DNA of 64,000 bases from Acinetobacter indicus CIP 110367 (GCF_000488255.1 NZ_KI530754.1:372001-436000), one strand, 5' to 3'. Counted from the stretch's first letter, positions 1 through 12,695 are shown. Translations and numbers: made by a program. Notes: a model not told the origin generated them from the letters alone.

Positions 1-549
1 CAGCAGATGGCCCAGCAGTTAGCGATTTCTGGCGCTACGCTGGGCATTGCTGAAGGTGAAGGCCGTAACCTGATTTATCTGGCCGAGCGCGCCCGTGAAC
101 AGCAACTGCCGTTTGCCGGACTACTCTGGGATTATTCGACTGTTGCGCTTGAAAAAGCCCAAAAACATGCCCAGGCCAAACAGCTGACCTTGGACACCGC
201 TGCGGTGGATTTAATTCAGGTAGAATGGCCGGAAAACCAGTTTCAGCATGCGATTTGCGTGTTTGGTCATGTCAATCAGCCGACCCAGAAGAAATTACTG
301 CACGGCGTGCGTCATAGCCTGAAATCCGGTGGCTGGTTCATTGGCGAGGTCTATTCCAAAGCACAACTGGCCTATGCCACCGGTGGCCCGGGCAATCCTG
401 ACATGCTGTATGATCCACGTGATTTTCTAGAGATCTTCCAGCAAGATCATCTGCTGCATTTCTTTGTCGGTGAAGTGGAACGTCATGAAGGACAGCTGCA
501 TCAGGGGAAGTCGCATGTGATTCAGTTTGCCATTCAAATCCGTAAATAA
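1..549 (+). CDS. Class I SAM-dependent methyltransferase, 5' truncated by the window edge
   Basis: The reading frame is open from the first base, so the true start lies to the left; 182 residues are visible. The segment LGIAEGEGRN near the N-terminus matches methyltransferase motif I, the SAM-binding glycine-rich loop, and the rest fits a small Rossmann-fold enzyme. The glycine-rich loop and the size of about 190-200 residues resemble the TehB/thiopurine-like group. The substrate cannot be told from sequence. It ends next to the convergent copper operon; the hairpin that follows has its U-tract on the other strand, so it probably does not terminate this gene. Confidence 0.75.
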   Translation, partial: QQMAQQLAISGATLGIAEGEGRNLIYLAERAREQQLPFAGLLWDYSTVALEKAQKHAQAKQLTLDTAAVDLIQVEWPENQFQHAICVFGHVNQPTQKKLLHGVRHSLKSGGWFIGEVYSKAQLAYATGGPGNPDMLYDPRDFLEIFQQDHLLHFFVGEVERHEGQLHQGKSHVIQFAIQIRK

Positions 550-553
550 AGCA

Positions 554-590
554 TAAAAAAGGAGGATGAATCTGCATTGATTCATCCTCC
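554..590 (-). terminator. Rho-independent terminator of copA-cueR
   Basis: A perfect 12-bp stem (561-572 with 579-590) with a six-base loop is followed, on the minus strand, by a run of six T (plus-strand A at 555-560). It lies just beyond the cueR stop codon at 619. Confidence 0.85.
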
Positions 591-618
591 TGCAATTCGA
601 TTCCTGCTGCTTACTGGC

Positions 619-1026
619 TTATCCGCCTTTTTCAATCTGGTCCAAAATGGCACATTCCGCGCTGTGATTGCCCTGACAATGCTGCGCAGATTGCTGCAAC
701 AAATTGACCATGTCCTGTAAACGCTGGATTTTCTGGTTCAGCTCATCAATATGTTTTAAGGTCAGCGCTTTCACTTCTGCACTCTGGCGGCCGCTATTTT
801 TCCACAGCGAAATCAGTTCTTTCATTTGCTCGGTAGAAAAGCCCAGCTCGCGGGCATGACGAATAAAATTCAGGGTTTTTAAATCCTGCTCGGAATAGAC
901 CCGATAACCGGCAGCACTGCGCTGGGCAGCCGTGAGCAGGCCGATACTTTCATAATAACGGATCATTTTGGCAGAGATGCCCGACTGCTTTGCGGCTTGA
1001 CCAATATTCACATGCTTCTCGCTCAA
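619..1026 (-). CDS. cueR: MerR-family copper-responsive regulator CueR
   Basis: A 135-residue MerR-type activator. The N-terminal winged helix-turn-helix (NIGQAAKQSGISAKMIRYYE, residues 6-25) is followed by a dimerisation coiled coil around residues 75-110. The C-terminal loop CQGNHSAEC holds the paired cysteines that bind Cu(I)/Ag(I) in CueR. It lies 57 bp downstream of copA on the same strand and is probably co-transcribed with it. CueR proteins activate promoters with an overlong 19-bp spacer, and two such promoters are present at 3586-3670, so it probably controls both copA and copZ. Confidence 0.9.
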   Translation of the reverse strand: MSEKHVNIGQAAKQSGISAKMIRYYESIGLLTAAQRSAAGYRVYSEQDLKTLNFIRHARELGFSTEQMKELISLWKNSGRQSAEVKALTLKHIDELNQKIQRLQDMVNLLQQSAQHCQGNHSAECAILDQIEKGG

Positions 1027-1083
1027 TACGGCGGTTTAAGACCTGCCTCCGATCTTAAACCGAAAATGTCCTGACGCCAACGG

Positions 1084-3552
1084 CTATTGCAGCGGCGCGG
1101 CAAAGCGCTTCAGGCGTAAAGCATTGCCCAGCACAAACACGGATGACAGTGCCATTGCGCCTGCAGCAAACATCGGCGACAGTAAAATGCCCCACAGCGG
1201 ATACAGCACGCCGGCGGCAATCGGAATTAAGGCCACGTTATAAACAAAGGCCCAAAACAGGTTCTGGCGGATATTGCGGATAGTGGCCTGACTTAAAGCA
1301 ATCGCATTGGGAATGCCTTTTAAACTGCCGGACATCAGCACCACATCGGCGGCTTCAATGGCTACATCGGTACCGGTGCCAATGGCCAGCCCGACATCGG
1401 CCTGTGCCAGCGCCGGGGCATCATTAATCCCATCGCCGACAAAGGCCAGACGGCCATATTGCTGCTGCAATTCACGTACGCTATCGACTTTGCCTTCCGG
1501 CAGAACTTCGGCAACCACAGTATCAATTTTTAGCTGCCGGGCAATCGCTTCGGCGGTATGCCGGTTATCGCCGGTGATCATTGCCACTTTTACGCCCAAC
1601 TGATGCAAGGCTTCAATCGCGGCAAAGGTGCTGTCTTTGATTGGATCGGCCACGGCAATGATGGCCGCCAGTTGATCCTCTACCGCCACATACAGTGGTG
1701 TTTTTCCCTCCTGCCCCAAACGTACCGCAACCTGATCAAAGGCTGTGGTACTTAAACCCAGCTGATGCATATAACGGTCGGCCCCGATATGCAGCCATTG
1801 ACCATTGACCTGCCCTTTCACGCCGGACCCGACAATCGAATCAAAATCGCTCACAGCTGGTAAAGATAAGCCTTGTTGCTGGGCAGCTTCGACAATAGCA
1901 AAGGCAATCGGATGCTCCGACTTGGCTTCTACCGCCGCCACCCAGCTTAATAATTGCGTCTGCTCAAAACCGGCCTGTACATGAAAATCGGTCAGTTGCG
2001 GCTTGCCTTCGGTTAAGGTGCCGGTTTTATCCACCGCCACTACCTGCGCTTCCTGTAACAGCTGCAAGGCTTCGCCTTTACGGAACAAAATGCCCATTTC
2101 TGCCCCACGTCCAGTGCCGACCATAATCGAGGTTGGAGTGGCCAGCCCCATAGCACATGGACAGGCAATAATCAGCACCGCTACAGCATTGACCAGACCA
2201 AAGGTCAGCGCCGGTTCAGGACCAAAAATCAGCCAGACCAGAAAGGTCAGCACAGCCATTAGCATTACGGCTGGCACAAACCACATGGTGACTTTATCGA
2301 CCAGCGCCTGAATGGGCAGTTTGGAGCCTTGCGCCTGCTCGACCATGCGGATAATTTGCGCCAGCACCGAATCTGCCCCCACCGCAGTTGCGCGGATGCT
2401 CAGGCTGCCATTCTGGTTGATGGTGCCGCCCACCACGGCACTGCCTGCCATTTTTTCTACTGGCAGCGGCTCTCCGCTAATCATCGATTCATCGACATAA
2501 CTGCGGCCGTCCAGCACTTCCCCATCCACCGGAATCCGCTCTCCTGGGCGGATATCGACCTGCATACCCGAGCTGACTTCAGCCAGCGGCACTTCCACAC
2601 TTTGGCCATTACGTACTATGCGGGCGGTTTTTGGCTGCATGCCGATCAGGTGCTGAATTGCCTGCGAGGTGCGGCCTTTGGCTTTGGCTTCAAAATAGCG
2701 TCCCAGCAAAATCAGGCTTACAATCACCGCGGCAGCTTCAAAATAGACATTGACCGTGCCTTCCGGTAACAGCTGTGGCATAAAAGTCGCCACCACCGAA
2801 AAGCTGTATGCGGCCAGGGTTCCGACTGCCACCAGCGAGTTCATATCCGGCGCGAAACGCAGCAAGGCCGGAATGCCTTTTTGATAAAAACGCCGGCCCG
2901 GAAATAGCAATACCAGCGTGGTCAACACGAACTGCAACAGCCAGCTCGGCATCTGCCCGATCTGATGCATGACCCACATATGAAAAGCCGGAATTAAATG
3001 CGAGCCCATTTCCAGCACAAATACCGGAATGGCCAGCACCAGGGAAATTAACAGATCACGTTTTAGTTGCTGCTGCTCGCTGGCTTTCTGATCCGCCTGT
3101 TCAGTGGTGGTCGTGGTCTGCAGCTGGGCATCATAACCAGCCTTACGGATGGCCTGAATCAGTTTATCGGCACTGACCGTAGTATCGGCTTCGACCCAGG
3201 CCTGCTCAGTGGCCAGATTGACATTGGCTTGCTGCACACCCGGCACTTTTTTCAGGGCTTTTTCTACCCGCGCCACGCAGGAGGCACAGGTCATGCCATC
3301 AATTGACAATTCGATGGGTGCCGCGACGACCACATCATAACCGGCACGCTCAATGGCTTTGACCAAAGCGGCCCGGTCAAGTGGTGCGGAAGATTCCACC
3401 ACGGCCTGTTCGGTGGCCAGATTGACATTTGCCTGCTCGACCCCATCCACTTTTTTTAAGGCTTTTTCCACCCGGCCTACGCATGAAGCACAGGTCATGC
3501 CCTGAATAGACAATGTTTCACGAAAAACAGCAGATGAATTTGAGATGCTCAT
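1084..3552 (-). CDS. copA: P1B-type copper-exporting ATPase CopA
   Basis: An 822-residue inner-membrane Cu(I) export ATPase. Two N-terminal heavy-metal-associated domains each carry GMTCASC (cysteines near residues 21/24 and 89/92). Then come the membrane segments, the actuator motif SGEP, the intramembrane metal site CPC ([12 protein letters not shown]), the phosphorylation site [11 protein letters not shown], the SEHP motif, and [10 protein letters not shown] of the hinge. All catalytic elements are present and the length is normal for a two-HMA CopA. The start at 3552 is preceded by GAGG. It leads the copA-cueR transcript from the CueR-type promoter at 3586-3616. Confidence 0.95.
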   Translation of the reverse strand: MSISNSSAVFRETLSIQGMTCASCVGRVEKALKKVDGVEQANVNLATEQAVVESSAPLDRAALVKAIERAGYDVVVAAPIELSIDGMTCASCVARVEKALKKVPGVQQANVNLATEQAWVEADTTVSADKLIQAIRKAGYDAQLQTTTTTEQADQKASEQQQLKRDLLISLVLAIPVFVLEMGSHLIPAFHMWVMHQIGQMPSWLLQFVLTTLVLLFPGRRFYQKGIPALLRFAPDMNSLVAVGTLAAYSFSVVATFMPQLLPEGTVNVYFEAAAVIVSLILLGRYFEAKAKGRTSQAIQHLIGMQPKTARIVRNGQSVEVPLAEVSSGMQVDIRPGERIPVDGEVLDGRSYVDESMISGEPLPVEKMAGSAVVGGTINQNGSLSIRATAVGADSVLAQIIRMVEQAQGSKLPIQALVDKVTMWFVPAVMLMAVLTFLVWLIFGPEPALTFGLVNAVAVLIIACPCAMGLATPTSIMVGTGRGAEMGILFRKGEALQLLQEAQVVAVDKTGTLTEGKPQLTDFHVQAGFEQTQLLSWVAAVEAKSEHPIAFAIVEAAQQQGLSLPAVSDFDSIVGSGVKGQVNGQWLHIGADRYMHQLGLSTTAFDQVAVRLGQEGKTPLYVAVEDQLAAIIAVADPIKDSTFAAIEALHQLGVKVAMITGDNRHTAEAIARQLKIDTVVAEVLPEGKVDSVRELQQQYGRLAFVGDGINDAPALAQADVGLAIGTGTDVAIEAADVVLMSGSLKGIPNAIALSQATIRNIRQNLFWAFVYNVALIPIAAGVLYPLWGILLSPMFAAGAMALSSVFVLGNALRLKRFAAPLQ

Positions 3553-3585
3553 GCCCTACCTCGGCCAATACCCGGATTTCCCTAC

Positions 3586-3616
3586 AGCATACAGATTGAC
3601 ATCATGGGAAGGTCAA
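3586..3616 (-). promoter_or_regulatory. CueR-type promoter of copA
   Basis: On the minus strand TTGACC (3611-3616) and TATGCT (3586-3591) are separated by 19 bp, the overlong spacing typical of MerR/CueR-activated promoters. The spacer starts with TTCCCATGATG, so the CueR operator is embedded between the two hexamers. Confidence 0.8.
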
Positions 3617-3639
3617 GTCTCTGCGCATAAAAATTTGGC

Positions 3640-3670
3640 TTGACCTTCCCATCATGACAAGCTTTAAACT
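3640..3670 (+). promoter_or_regulatory. CueR-type promoter of copZ
   Basis: TTGACC (3640-3645) and TAAACT (3665-3670) are separated by 19 bp, with the CueR-like element ACCTTCCC in between. The 21-bp block 3640-3660 is an inverted copy, with two mismatches, of 3596-3616 in front of copA. Transcription would start about 30 bases before the copZ start codon. Confidence 0.8.
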
Positions 3671-3704
3671 GAAAGCATCTTCACATGACTCATGGAGCAT
3701 CTTA

Positions 3705-3899
3705 ATGAAACTGCATATTGCCAATATGACTTGCGGCGGCTGCGCCCGCGGTGTGACAGCCACCATTCAGGATGTGGACCCGAATGCCAAAGTTGACATT
3801 GATCTGGACAGTAAAATCGTGACCGTTGACAGCAGTGCCAGCGTAGATCAGCTGGTGGCGGCGCTGAATGAAGATGGTTTCCCGCCAGAAGTGCAATAA
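3705..3899 (+). CDS. copZ: Copper chaperone CopZ (heavy-metal-associated domain)
   Basis: A 64-residue single HMA domain with the metal-binding motif MTCGGC near its N-terminus, and the expected ferredoxin-like pattern of alternating strands and helices. CopZ proteins carry Cu(I) in the cytoplasm and hand it to CopA. I chose ATG 3705 because GGAG (3694-3697) stands seven bases upstream and the encoded start MKLHIANMTC fits the family. The frame does stay open upstream to 3654, but that would overlap the promoter. It is divergent from copA and shares the CueR control region. Confidence 0.9.
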   Translation: MKLHIANMTCGGCARGVTATIQDVDPNAKVDIDLDSKIVTVDSSASVDQLVAALNEDGFPPEVQ

Positions 3900-3938
3900 T
3901 TTCCAGGCACTCTCAAAACCGCTAGCGTTTATAATATC

Positions 3939-3966
3939 GCCTCCGTGATGCGGGCATCAGGGAGGC
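3939..3966. repeat. Strong GC-rich inverted repeat downstream of copZ
   Basis: Two 13-base arms (3939-3951 and 3954-3966) pair with one mismatch around a two-base centre. No U-tract follows on either side, so it is not an ordinary intrinsic terminator. A TATAAT lies just before it at 3930-3935 without an obvious -35. Confidence 0.6.
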
Positions 3967-3975
3967 GGCAAAAGA

Positions 3976-4019
3976 CGAATGACCTATAACGGACAACGGG
4001 ACATGCAATAGGTCATTCG
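3976..4019. repeat. Perfect 12-bp inverted repeat next to the IS left end
   Basis: CGAATGACCTAT (3976-3987) and its exact reverse complement (4008-4019) flank 20 bases. It sits between the copZ hairpin and the insertion sequence. No function is recognised. Confidence 0.6.
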
Positions 4020-4057
4020 AAACCGGACAAAAAACAAAACACGCTTAAACTTAAATA

Positions 4058-5097
4058 GACTTTGTTGCACAAACCTAGCATAGACGGCTTCTTCAGCAAT
4101 ATAATTTTCAAATGAAGAAGCCTACACACAAAATCTACCGCACAACCAATTGGCCCGCATATAACAGAGCTCTCATTAATCGTGGGAATATTGCTATTTG
4201 GTTCGATCCAAACACTCAGTGGTATGCACAATCACAAGGCAAGCAAGGTCGAAGTCAAACTTACTCAGACACCGCTATTCAATGCTGTTTAATGATCAAA
4301 TCTTTATTCAGACTCTCTCTACGCATGGTCACAGGTTTTGTTCAAAGCCTGATTAAACTATGTGGATTAAGTTGGACAGCGCCAGATTACAGTACGCTTT
4401 GTCGAAGACAAAAACATATTGATATTGCGATTAGCTATCAAAAAAATAGTGATGGGTTACATCTACTTGTAAACTCAACTGGCTTGAAGTTTCTAGGTGA
4501 AGGTGAATGGAAACGTAGGAAACATGGACCTGAATATCATCGCCAATGGCGTAAGCTGCATATTGGTATCGATGCTGAAACCCTGCAAATACGTGCAGTA
4601 CAGCTTACTACAAATAATGTGAGCGATTCGCAAGTACTCGGTGATTTACTTGCTCAAATTCCTTTAGATGAACGAATTGATTCGGTCTATACCGATGGTG
4701 CTTACGATACGAAGCACTGCAGACAAGTCATTTTAGATCGAGCTGCACATGCGATCATTCCACCAAGGAAAAATGCAAAGCCATGGAAAGATCAGAAATT
4801 GAGATCTTTAGAGCGGAATGAATTACTAAAAACAGTGAAACGTTTGGGAAGAACGCTTTGGAAAAAGTGGTCTGGTTATCATCGTCGAAGTTTGGTAGAA
4901 ACTAAGATGTATTGCATTAAATTATTAGGCGATAAATTAACAGCAAGGAGTTTTCCGAGTCAGGTGAATGAGATTCATGCACGCATAGCCGTATTGAACA
5001 GATTTACAGAATTAGGTCGTCCTCATACTCAAGTGATCACTTGAGTTCTGTTCAAATGAGCAGAGTGCTGTCTTTTAAATCTTTGTGCAACAAAGCC
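4058..5097 (+). mobile_element. IS5-family (IS903 group) insertion sequence, about 1040 bp
   Basis: Terminal inverted repeats read GACTTTGTTGCACAAA on the left (4058-4073) and GGCTTTGTTGCACAAA inward from the right (5082-5097), with one mismatch in 16. One transposase gene fills the element, and the size is usual for the IS903 group. The nine bases outside each end (4049-4057 and 5098-5106) do not match, so no target duplication is visible. That suggests recombination or decay after insertion, or that the ends are slightly different from those given. Confidence 0.9.
4112..5044 (+). CDS. IS5-family transposase with an altered first catalytic residue
   Basis: A full-length 310-residue DDE transposase. 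The conserved block LLVNSTGLKFLGEGEW corresponds to the place where the family normally has VDSTGLK, the first catalytic aspartate. Here the codon is AAC (Asn). The second acidic site (VYTDGAYD) and the glutamate (RRSLVETKM) are in place. No frameshift or stop is present. Family knowledge says loss of the first Asp should abolish transposition, so this copy is probably immobile unless supplied with active transposase in trans. The substitution is read directly; the loss of activity is inferred. Confidence 0.9.
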   Translation: MKKPTHKIYRTTNWPAYNRALINRGNIAIWFDPNTQWYAQSQGKQGRSQTYSDTAIQCCLMIKSLFRLSLRMVTGFVQSLIKLCGLSWTAPDYSTLCRRQKHIDIAISYQKNSDGLHLLVNSTGLKFLGEGEWKRRKHGPEYHRQWRKLHIGIDAETLQIRAVQLTTNNVSDSQVLGDLLAQIPLDERIDSVYTDGAYDTKHCRQVILDRAAHAIIPPRKNAKPWKDQKLRSLERNELLKTVKRLGRTLWKKWSGYHRRSLVETKMYCIKLLGDKLTARSFPSQVNEIHARIAVLNRFTELGRPHTQVIT

Positions 5098-5154
5098 ATT
5101 TGTAGTGCCGTGAGCTTATTTTGAGTACGTGCCATTAGAAAAACCACGCAAAAA

Positions 5155-5184
5155 AAATGTAGTAAGTTTTAACTTACTACATTT
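5155..5184 (-). terminator. Hairpin terminator downstream of tRNA-Ser
   Basis: A perfect 14-bp stem (5155-5168 with 5171-5184) has an A-rich run at 5150-5157, giving a U-tract on the minus strand. It lies 120 bp beyond the tRNA-Ser 3' end and is the first good stop signal for that transcript. Confidence 0.6.
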
Positions 5185-5306
5185 CTTACTACTTTATAAC
5201 CGTCGATTTACGTCAAGTGTCAACGTGCGTCGTACCGTTGTATTCCAACTTTAACCAATATAATCAATCGCTTATATTGCGTTAAGCAATGTTGGACAGT
5301 GTTGTT

Positions 5307-5396
5307 TGGCGGAAGCGGTGAGATTCGAACTCACGGAGGACTCACACCCTCGTCGGTTTTCAAGACCGGTGCATTAAACCGCTCTGCCACGCTTCC
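5307..5396 (-). tRNA. tRNA-Ser (anticodon UGA)
   Basis: Read on the minus strand the 90-nt sequence has acceptor arms GGAAGCG/CGCTTCC, the long variable arm of class II tRNAs, the T-loop GTTCGAATC, an anticodon loop CTTGAAA with anticodon TGA, and an encoded CCA end. It reads UCA/UCG-type serine codons. Its 3' end faces the insertion sequence; no second copy of the tRNA 3' end was noticed, so there is no sign of an island att site. Confidence 0.95.
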
Positions 5397-5405
5397 ATGT
5401 GCGCC

Positions 5406-5434
5406 ATAATACGAAGCTTTTTTCCATCTGACAA
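5406..5434 (-). promoter_or_regulatory. Sigma70 promoter of tRNA-Ser
   Basis: On the minus strand TTGTCA (5429-5434), a 17-bp spacer and TATTAT (5406-5411) lie about 10 bases before the tRNA 5' end at 5396. Confidence 0.75.
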
Positions 5435-5483
5435 GTAAAAATTACATTCAAGTGACTCAAATGAATATTGTTTCATCAAATGT

Positions 5484-7583
<2,100 letters not shown>

Positions 7584-7624
7584 TTATGGCATTTTCAAAA
7601 AATTATCATGACAAACTGCCAATG

Positions 7625-7984
7625 TCAGTTCTGCCACTGCTTGCTGCTGCTTTTCCATAGTGCAATTGCACCGAGCACCGTGCCAATTGGAAAGCTTAAT
7701 AACATTAGCACGGCCAAAATACGCGACAGTGTGCGTCCTTCACCATCGCCCCGTTTCACTTTTAAACAGGCGCTGATATTCAGATAAATCAACAGCAGCA
7801 TCAAGGCCATCACAATCACTAAATTGACTGTGGCAATACTGCGCTGCTGATATTCCAGATACAGGAACACCACCGCACTAAAACTGAGTAAACCGGCATA
7901 AATACCATGAACCAGCGCCAGGGTTTCATTGCGGTTATTGTTGGAGATCAATGGGGGCGGTGTGACATTGGGCTGCATCGGCAT
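7625..7984 (-). CDS. Small inner-membrane protein of unknown function
   Basis: A 119-residue protein with three hydrophobic segments (about residues 25-45, 55-75 and 88-110), separated by short charged loops including KVKRGDGEGR. The N-terminus is Pro/Asn-rich and lacks a signal peptide. I do not recognise the family. A GAGG element lies two bases before ATG 7984 and eight before the next ATG at 7978, so the second may be the true start. It stands alone between fadH and the divergent argG. Confidence 0.65.
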   Translation of the reverse strand: MPMQPNVTPPPLISNNNRNETLALVHGIYAGLLSFSAVVFLYLEYQQRSIATVNLVIVMALMLLLIYLNISACLKVKRGDGEGRTLSRILAVLMLLSFPIGTVLGAIALWKSSSKQWQN

Positions 7985-8067
7985 TTCCTCTCTGTGGATA
8001 TAAATTGTTCTATCATACTCAAGCCAGGAATGGGCTGCTGTGGCCGAAAATAAACTGAAACCGATGA

Positions 8068-9540
<1,473 letters not shown>

Positions 9541-9552
9541 GTTGTCTCTATG

Positions 9553-9578
9553 AAAAAACCGCCTTCGGGCGGTTTTTT
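9553..9578. terminator. Bidirectional terminator between argG and the diguanylate cyclase gene
   Basis: An 11-bp stem (9553-9563 with 9568-9578) around a TTCG tetraloop has A6 before and T6 after, so it works for argG on plus and for the convergent GGDEF gene on minus. Confidence 0.9.
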
Positions 9579-9596
9579 GTGCTTGCTGTTTGGGAT

Positions 9597-10874
9597 TTAT
9601 TCTAAACCTTGCAGAATATCGCTGACCTGCGCGGTCTGATAATAAATCTGGTTCCGGCCGAGTTTTTTCGCCCGGTACAACGCCTGATCGGCACGGCTAA
9701 TCAGGTCATCTTTGGAAATCTCGAGCTCGCCTTTATACACGGTAAAACCCAGGCTGATGGTAATGATATCGGACACACTGGATTTTTCATGCGGAATAGA
9801 CAGCCGTTCAATCGCCCTAAAAATATTTGACGCCACCGCATAAGCACCATGTGCATCAGTTTCCGGCAGCAACACCACAAATTCTTCGCCGCCATAGCGC
9901 GCCACAAAATCCATATGCCGGATCGCATCTTTAATCGATTTGGCCACCGATGAAATAACTTCATCGCCTTTTTGATGGCCATAAAAATCATTAAACAGCT
10001 TAAAGAAATCGACATCAATAAACAGCAAGGACAACGGCCGTTCATCATGCCGCGCCTGCTCATAATAGCTATTCAGCATTTCATCGAAGTTGCGCCGGTT
10101 CGACACTTTGGTCAATGCATCATGCTGGCTTAAATGCAGCAGTTCTTCACTATTAATCCGGTTAATTTTCTCGCCGAGTTTGGCCTGCTGCATCACCAGA
10201 AAGATCATCCGCTCCCGGGTACACAGCATTTTACTCATTAAAAAACCCATCACTACGCTGCCGATGAGCACCCGCGCCATCACCATCACATCAATTGGAA
10301 TGTAAAAGGTAAACAGCATGACCATGGTCATGACTGCCGCCATTAACCCAGTCAGCAGCATATGAAACGGTTTTACCCCGGTCAGCACATAGCCCATGAT
10401 ATAAATGATACAGATGATCATCATGGCCTGATATTTCAGCGCTTCGGTATACACGGTCATGGTGAGCCAGGTCATCGACAAGATGGCCCAGAACACCAGC
10501 GCCATGGCGGCATAGGCAAAATAGCGCCGCAGAATTTTATAATGTGCAAAGAAAAACAGCGTCAGCAGACACAGGCCACCATTGAGTAGCCCGAGCAGAC
10601 AGCGGATAAAATCATGCCAGAAATGTTGCGGCTGGATAATCCAGTAATCCCCGGGAATGACCAGCATGGTCAGAATAAAATAGACCAGCACCCCCGACCA
10701 GAAATACTGGTTAATATTATGCCGGGCCCGCTCCAAATACTGCTGCCAGAATTCCTGTTCCAGCTGATTCGGAAACACCTGACCCGCGCTGCGTCGTTGC
10801 CGGGCAATCAGTACCTCTATTTTTTCCTTGTCGTATTGCAATTGGACAAGCTTATATTTGTATTCCATTGACAT
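9597..10874 (-). CDS. Membrane-bound diguanylate cyclase (GGDEF)
   Basis: A 425-residue protein. Roughly residues 50-215 hold about six transmembrane helices forming an uncharacterised membrane sensor. A GGDEF domain follows (about 250-415) with active-site signature GGEEF. The motif RHMD five residues before GGEEF matches the RxxD inhibitory I-site, so product feedback is likely. The domain makes c-di-GMP from two GTP. There is no EAL domain. ATGs at 10874 and 10868 are both possible starts; neither has a clear ribosome binding site. Signal and targets are unknown. Confidence 0.88.
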   Translation of the reverse strand: MSMEYKYKLVQLQYDKEKIEVLIARQRRSAGQVFPNQLEQEFWQQYLERARHNINQYFWSGVLVYFILTMLVIPGDYWIIQPQHFWHDFIRCLLGLLNGGLCLLTLFFFAHYKILRRYFAYAAMALVFWAILSMTWLTMTVYTEALKYQAMMIICIIYIMGYVLTGVKPFHMLLTGLMAAVMTMVMLFTFYIPIDVMVMARVLIGSVVMGFLMSKMLCTRERMIFLVMQQAKLGEKINRINSEELLHLSQHDALTKVSNRRNFDEMLNSYYEQARHDERPLSLLFIDVDFFKLFNDFYGHQKGDEVISSVAKSIKDAIRHMDFVARYGGEEFVVLLPETDAHGAYAVASNIFRAIERLSIPHEKSSVSDIITISLGFTVYKGELEISKDDLISRADQALYRAKKLGRNQIYYQTAQVSDILQGLE

Positions 10875-10954
10875 AAAATATAATTTTTATAGTCGCTTAA
10901 AAATAACACAAAATGATAAAAATTAATTCAATATAAGGCATCTTTTGTCTAGAT

Positions 10955-10982
10955 TTGACGTTATCATTGTCAGGTTTATAGA
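10955..10982 (+). promoter_or_regulatory. Probable pyrC promoter
   Basis: TTGACG (10955-10960) and TATAGA (10977-10982) with a 16-bp spacer lie about 35 bp upstream of the TTG start at 11017, which argues against any start further upstream. Confidence 0.5.
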
Positions 10983-11016
10983 TTATCATTCCATTTATTT
11001 TTCGATCGGCATCACC

Positions 11017-12051
11017 TTGAATACGATTACTCTTTTACAGCCAGATGACTGGCATGCTCACTTACGTGACGGTTTAGCATTAAAACGTACAGTTCCAGAT
11101 CTTGCCAAACAGTTTGCACGTGCGATCTGTATGCCGAATCTTGTCCCGCCTGTAAAAACCGTGGAAGAAGCGATCAGCTATCGTGAACGCATTATGGCGC
11201 ATGTGCCAGAAGACGTGGCGTTTGATCCGCGCATGGTACTGTATTTCACCGATCAGACTTCGCCAGCCGAAGTGAAAAAAATTAAAGACTCCGAGCATGT
11301 CAATGCCATCAAGCTGTATCCGGCTGGTGCAACCACCAACTCGGACAATGGCGTCAGCGACATCCGTAAAGTCTATGCGGTGATTGAACAGTTAGAAGAA
11401 CATCAGGTGCCGCTGCTGTTACACGGCGAAGTGACCCATCAGCATGTCGATATTTTTGACCGTGAAAAACGCTTCCTCGATGAAGTATTGGCACCTTTAT
11501 TAAAACAGTTCCCGAAACTGAAACTGGTGCTAGAACACATCACCACCAGCGAAGCAGCACACTTTGTCCTGGAGCAGGACCGTAACGTAGCGGCTACCAT
11601 TACTCCGCAGCATTTGCTGTTTAACCGCAATGACATGCTGGTTGGTGGAGTTAAACCGCACTTCTACTGCCTGCCTATTTTAAAACGTCAAACCCATCAG
11701 CAGACTTTGCTGGAAGTGGCGACCAGTGGCAACCCGAAATTCTTCCTCGGAACCGACAGTGCGCCGCATTCTAAAAATGCCAAAGAAAATGCCTGTGGCT
11801 GTGCCGGCTGCTATAGCGCACCAACCGCCATTGAGCTGTATGCGCAAGCCTTTGACCAGGTCGGTAAACTGGACCGCCTAGAAGGTTTTGCCAGCCACTT
11901 TGGCGCAGACTTCTATGGTTTACCGCGTAATACTGGTACGATTACCCTGGTTAAAGAAGACCAAGTGATTCCTGCAAGTTTAGACTATTTGGATGGTGAA
12001 CAGATTGTTCCGCTATATGCCGGTCAAACCATCCAATGGAGAAAAGTGTGA
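11017..12051 (+). CDS. pyrC: Dihydroorotase
   Basis: A 344-residue zinc amidohydrolase that closes carbamoyl-aspartate to dihydroorotate in pyrimidine synthesis. The metal-binding DWHAHLRDG sits near the N-terminus; later ligands are in [12 protein letters not shown] (carboxylated lysine), LLLHGEV and LEHITT, and the catalytic Asp is in GTDSAPHS. Size and motifs match the E. coli PyrC class. The start is taken as TTG 11017 because [15 protein letters not shown] matches family N-termini and the likely promoter lies just upstream. The next gene, rnt, begins within its last codons. Confidence 0.93.
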   Translation: MNTITLLQPDDWHAHLRDGLALKRTVPDLAKQFARAICMPNLVPPVKTVEEAISYRERIMAHVPEDVAFDPRMVLYFTDQTSPAEVKKIKDSEHVNAIKLYPAGATTNSDNGVSDIRKVYAVIEQLEEHQVPLLLHGEVTHQHVDIFDREKRFLDEVLAPLLKQFPKLKLVLEHITTSEAAHFVLEQDRNVAATITPQHLLFNRNDMLVGGVKPHFYCLPILKRQTHQQTLLEVATSGNPKFFLGTDSAPHSKNAKENACGCAGCYSAPTAIELYAQAFDQVGKLDRLEGFASHFGADFYGLPRNTGTITLVKEDQVIPASLDYLDGEQIVPLYAGQTIQWRKV

Positions 12052-12695
12052 CAGACGAAACTCTACCTTTAATTGGTCAGCGTTTCCGTGGATTCTTACC
12101 TGTTGTGGTCGATGTCGAAACAGCAGGTTTTAATTCGCAAACCGATGCCTTACTTGAAATAGCCGCCATTCCGATTGTGTTTAATGCGGAAGGCCATTTT
12201 GTTCCGGGTCAGGCCTATCATGCGCATATTAATCCGTTTGAAGGGGCCAATCTGGACCGTCGTTCACTCGACTTTATCGGGATTGATCCGTTCAACCCGA
12301 TGCGTATGGCCATGGCTGAAGATGAAAAAACGGCGCTGAAACGTATTTTTAAATCCGTGAATGAAGTGCGTCGCCAGCAGAACTGTACTCATGCAGTGCT
12401 GGTCGGCCACAATGCGCATTTTGATCTGGGCTTTTTACAGGCGGCCATTGCCCGTACCAGTACCAAAAACCAGAATCCGTTTCACAGCTTTTCCGTACTC
12501 GATACCGTAACCTTAAGCGCGGTGATGTTCGGTCAAACAGTACTGGCCAAATCCTGTATTCAGGCCGGCATTGAATTTGATGGCAAAGAAGCGCACTCTG
12601 CCCTGTACGACACACAAAAGACCGCGGAACTGTTCTGTTATATTTTAAACAAACTCACCCCGCATCTACTTGACACCTTGGTGGCGGATCAATAA
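12048..12695 (+). CDS. rnt: Ribonuclease T
   Basis: A 215-residue DEDDh 3'-5' exoribonuclease that trims tRNA and other stable RNA 3' ends. Exo I (VVDVETAGF), Exo II ([11 protein letters not shown]) and Exo III ([10 protein letters not shown]) motifs are all present. GTG 12048 is preferred over ATG 12036 because GGAG at 12038-12041 lies six bases before GTG, and nothing suitable precedes the ATG. The GTG overlaps the pyrC stop codon, suggesting translational coupling. Its stop codon TAA (12693-12695) doubles as the first half of the -10 hexamer of the downstream tRNA-Glu. Confidence 0.92.
   Translation: MTDETLPLIGQRFRGFLPVVVDVETAGFNSQTDALLEIAAIPIVFNAEGHFVPGQAYHAHINPFEGANLDRRSLDFIGIDPFNPMRMAMAEDEKTALKRIFKSVNEVRRQQNCTHAVLVGHNAHFDLGFLQAAIARTSTKNQNPFHSFSVLDTVTLSAVMFGQTVLAKSCIQAGIEFDGKEAHSALYDTQKTAELFCYILNKLTPHLLDTLVADQ

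Noticed and set aside
5307-5396. tRNA-Ser as the attachment site of an island containing the IS
   Set aside because: I found no second copy of the tRNA 3' end nearby and no integrase gene.
12036-12047. ATG 12036 as the start of rnt
   Set aside because: No ribosome binding site precedes it, whereas GGAG stands six bases before GTG 12048 and the shorter product fits the family.
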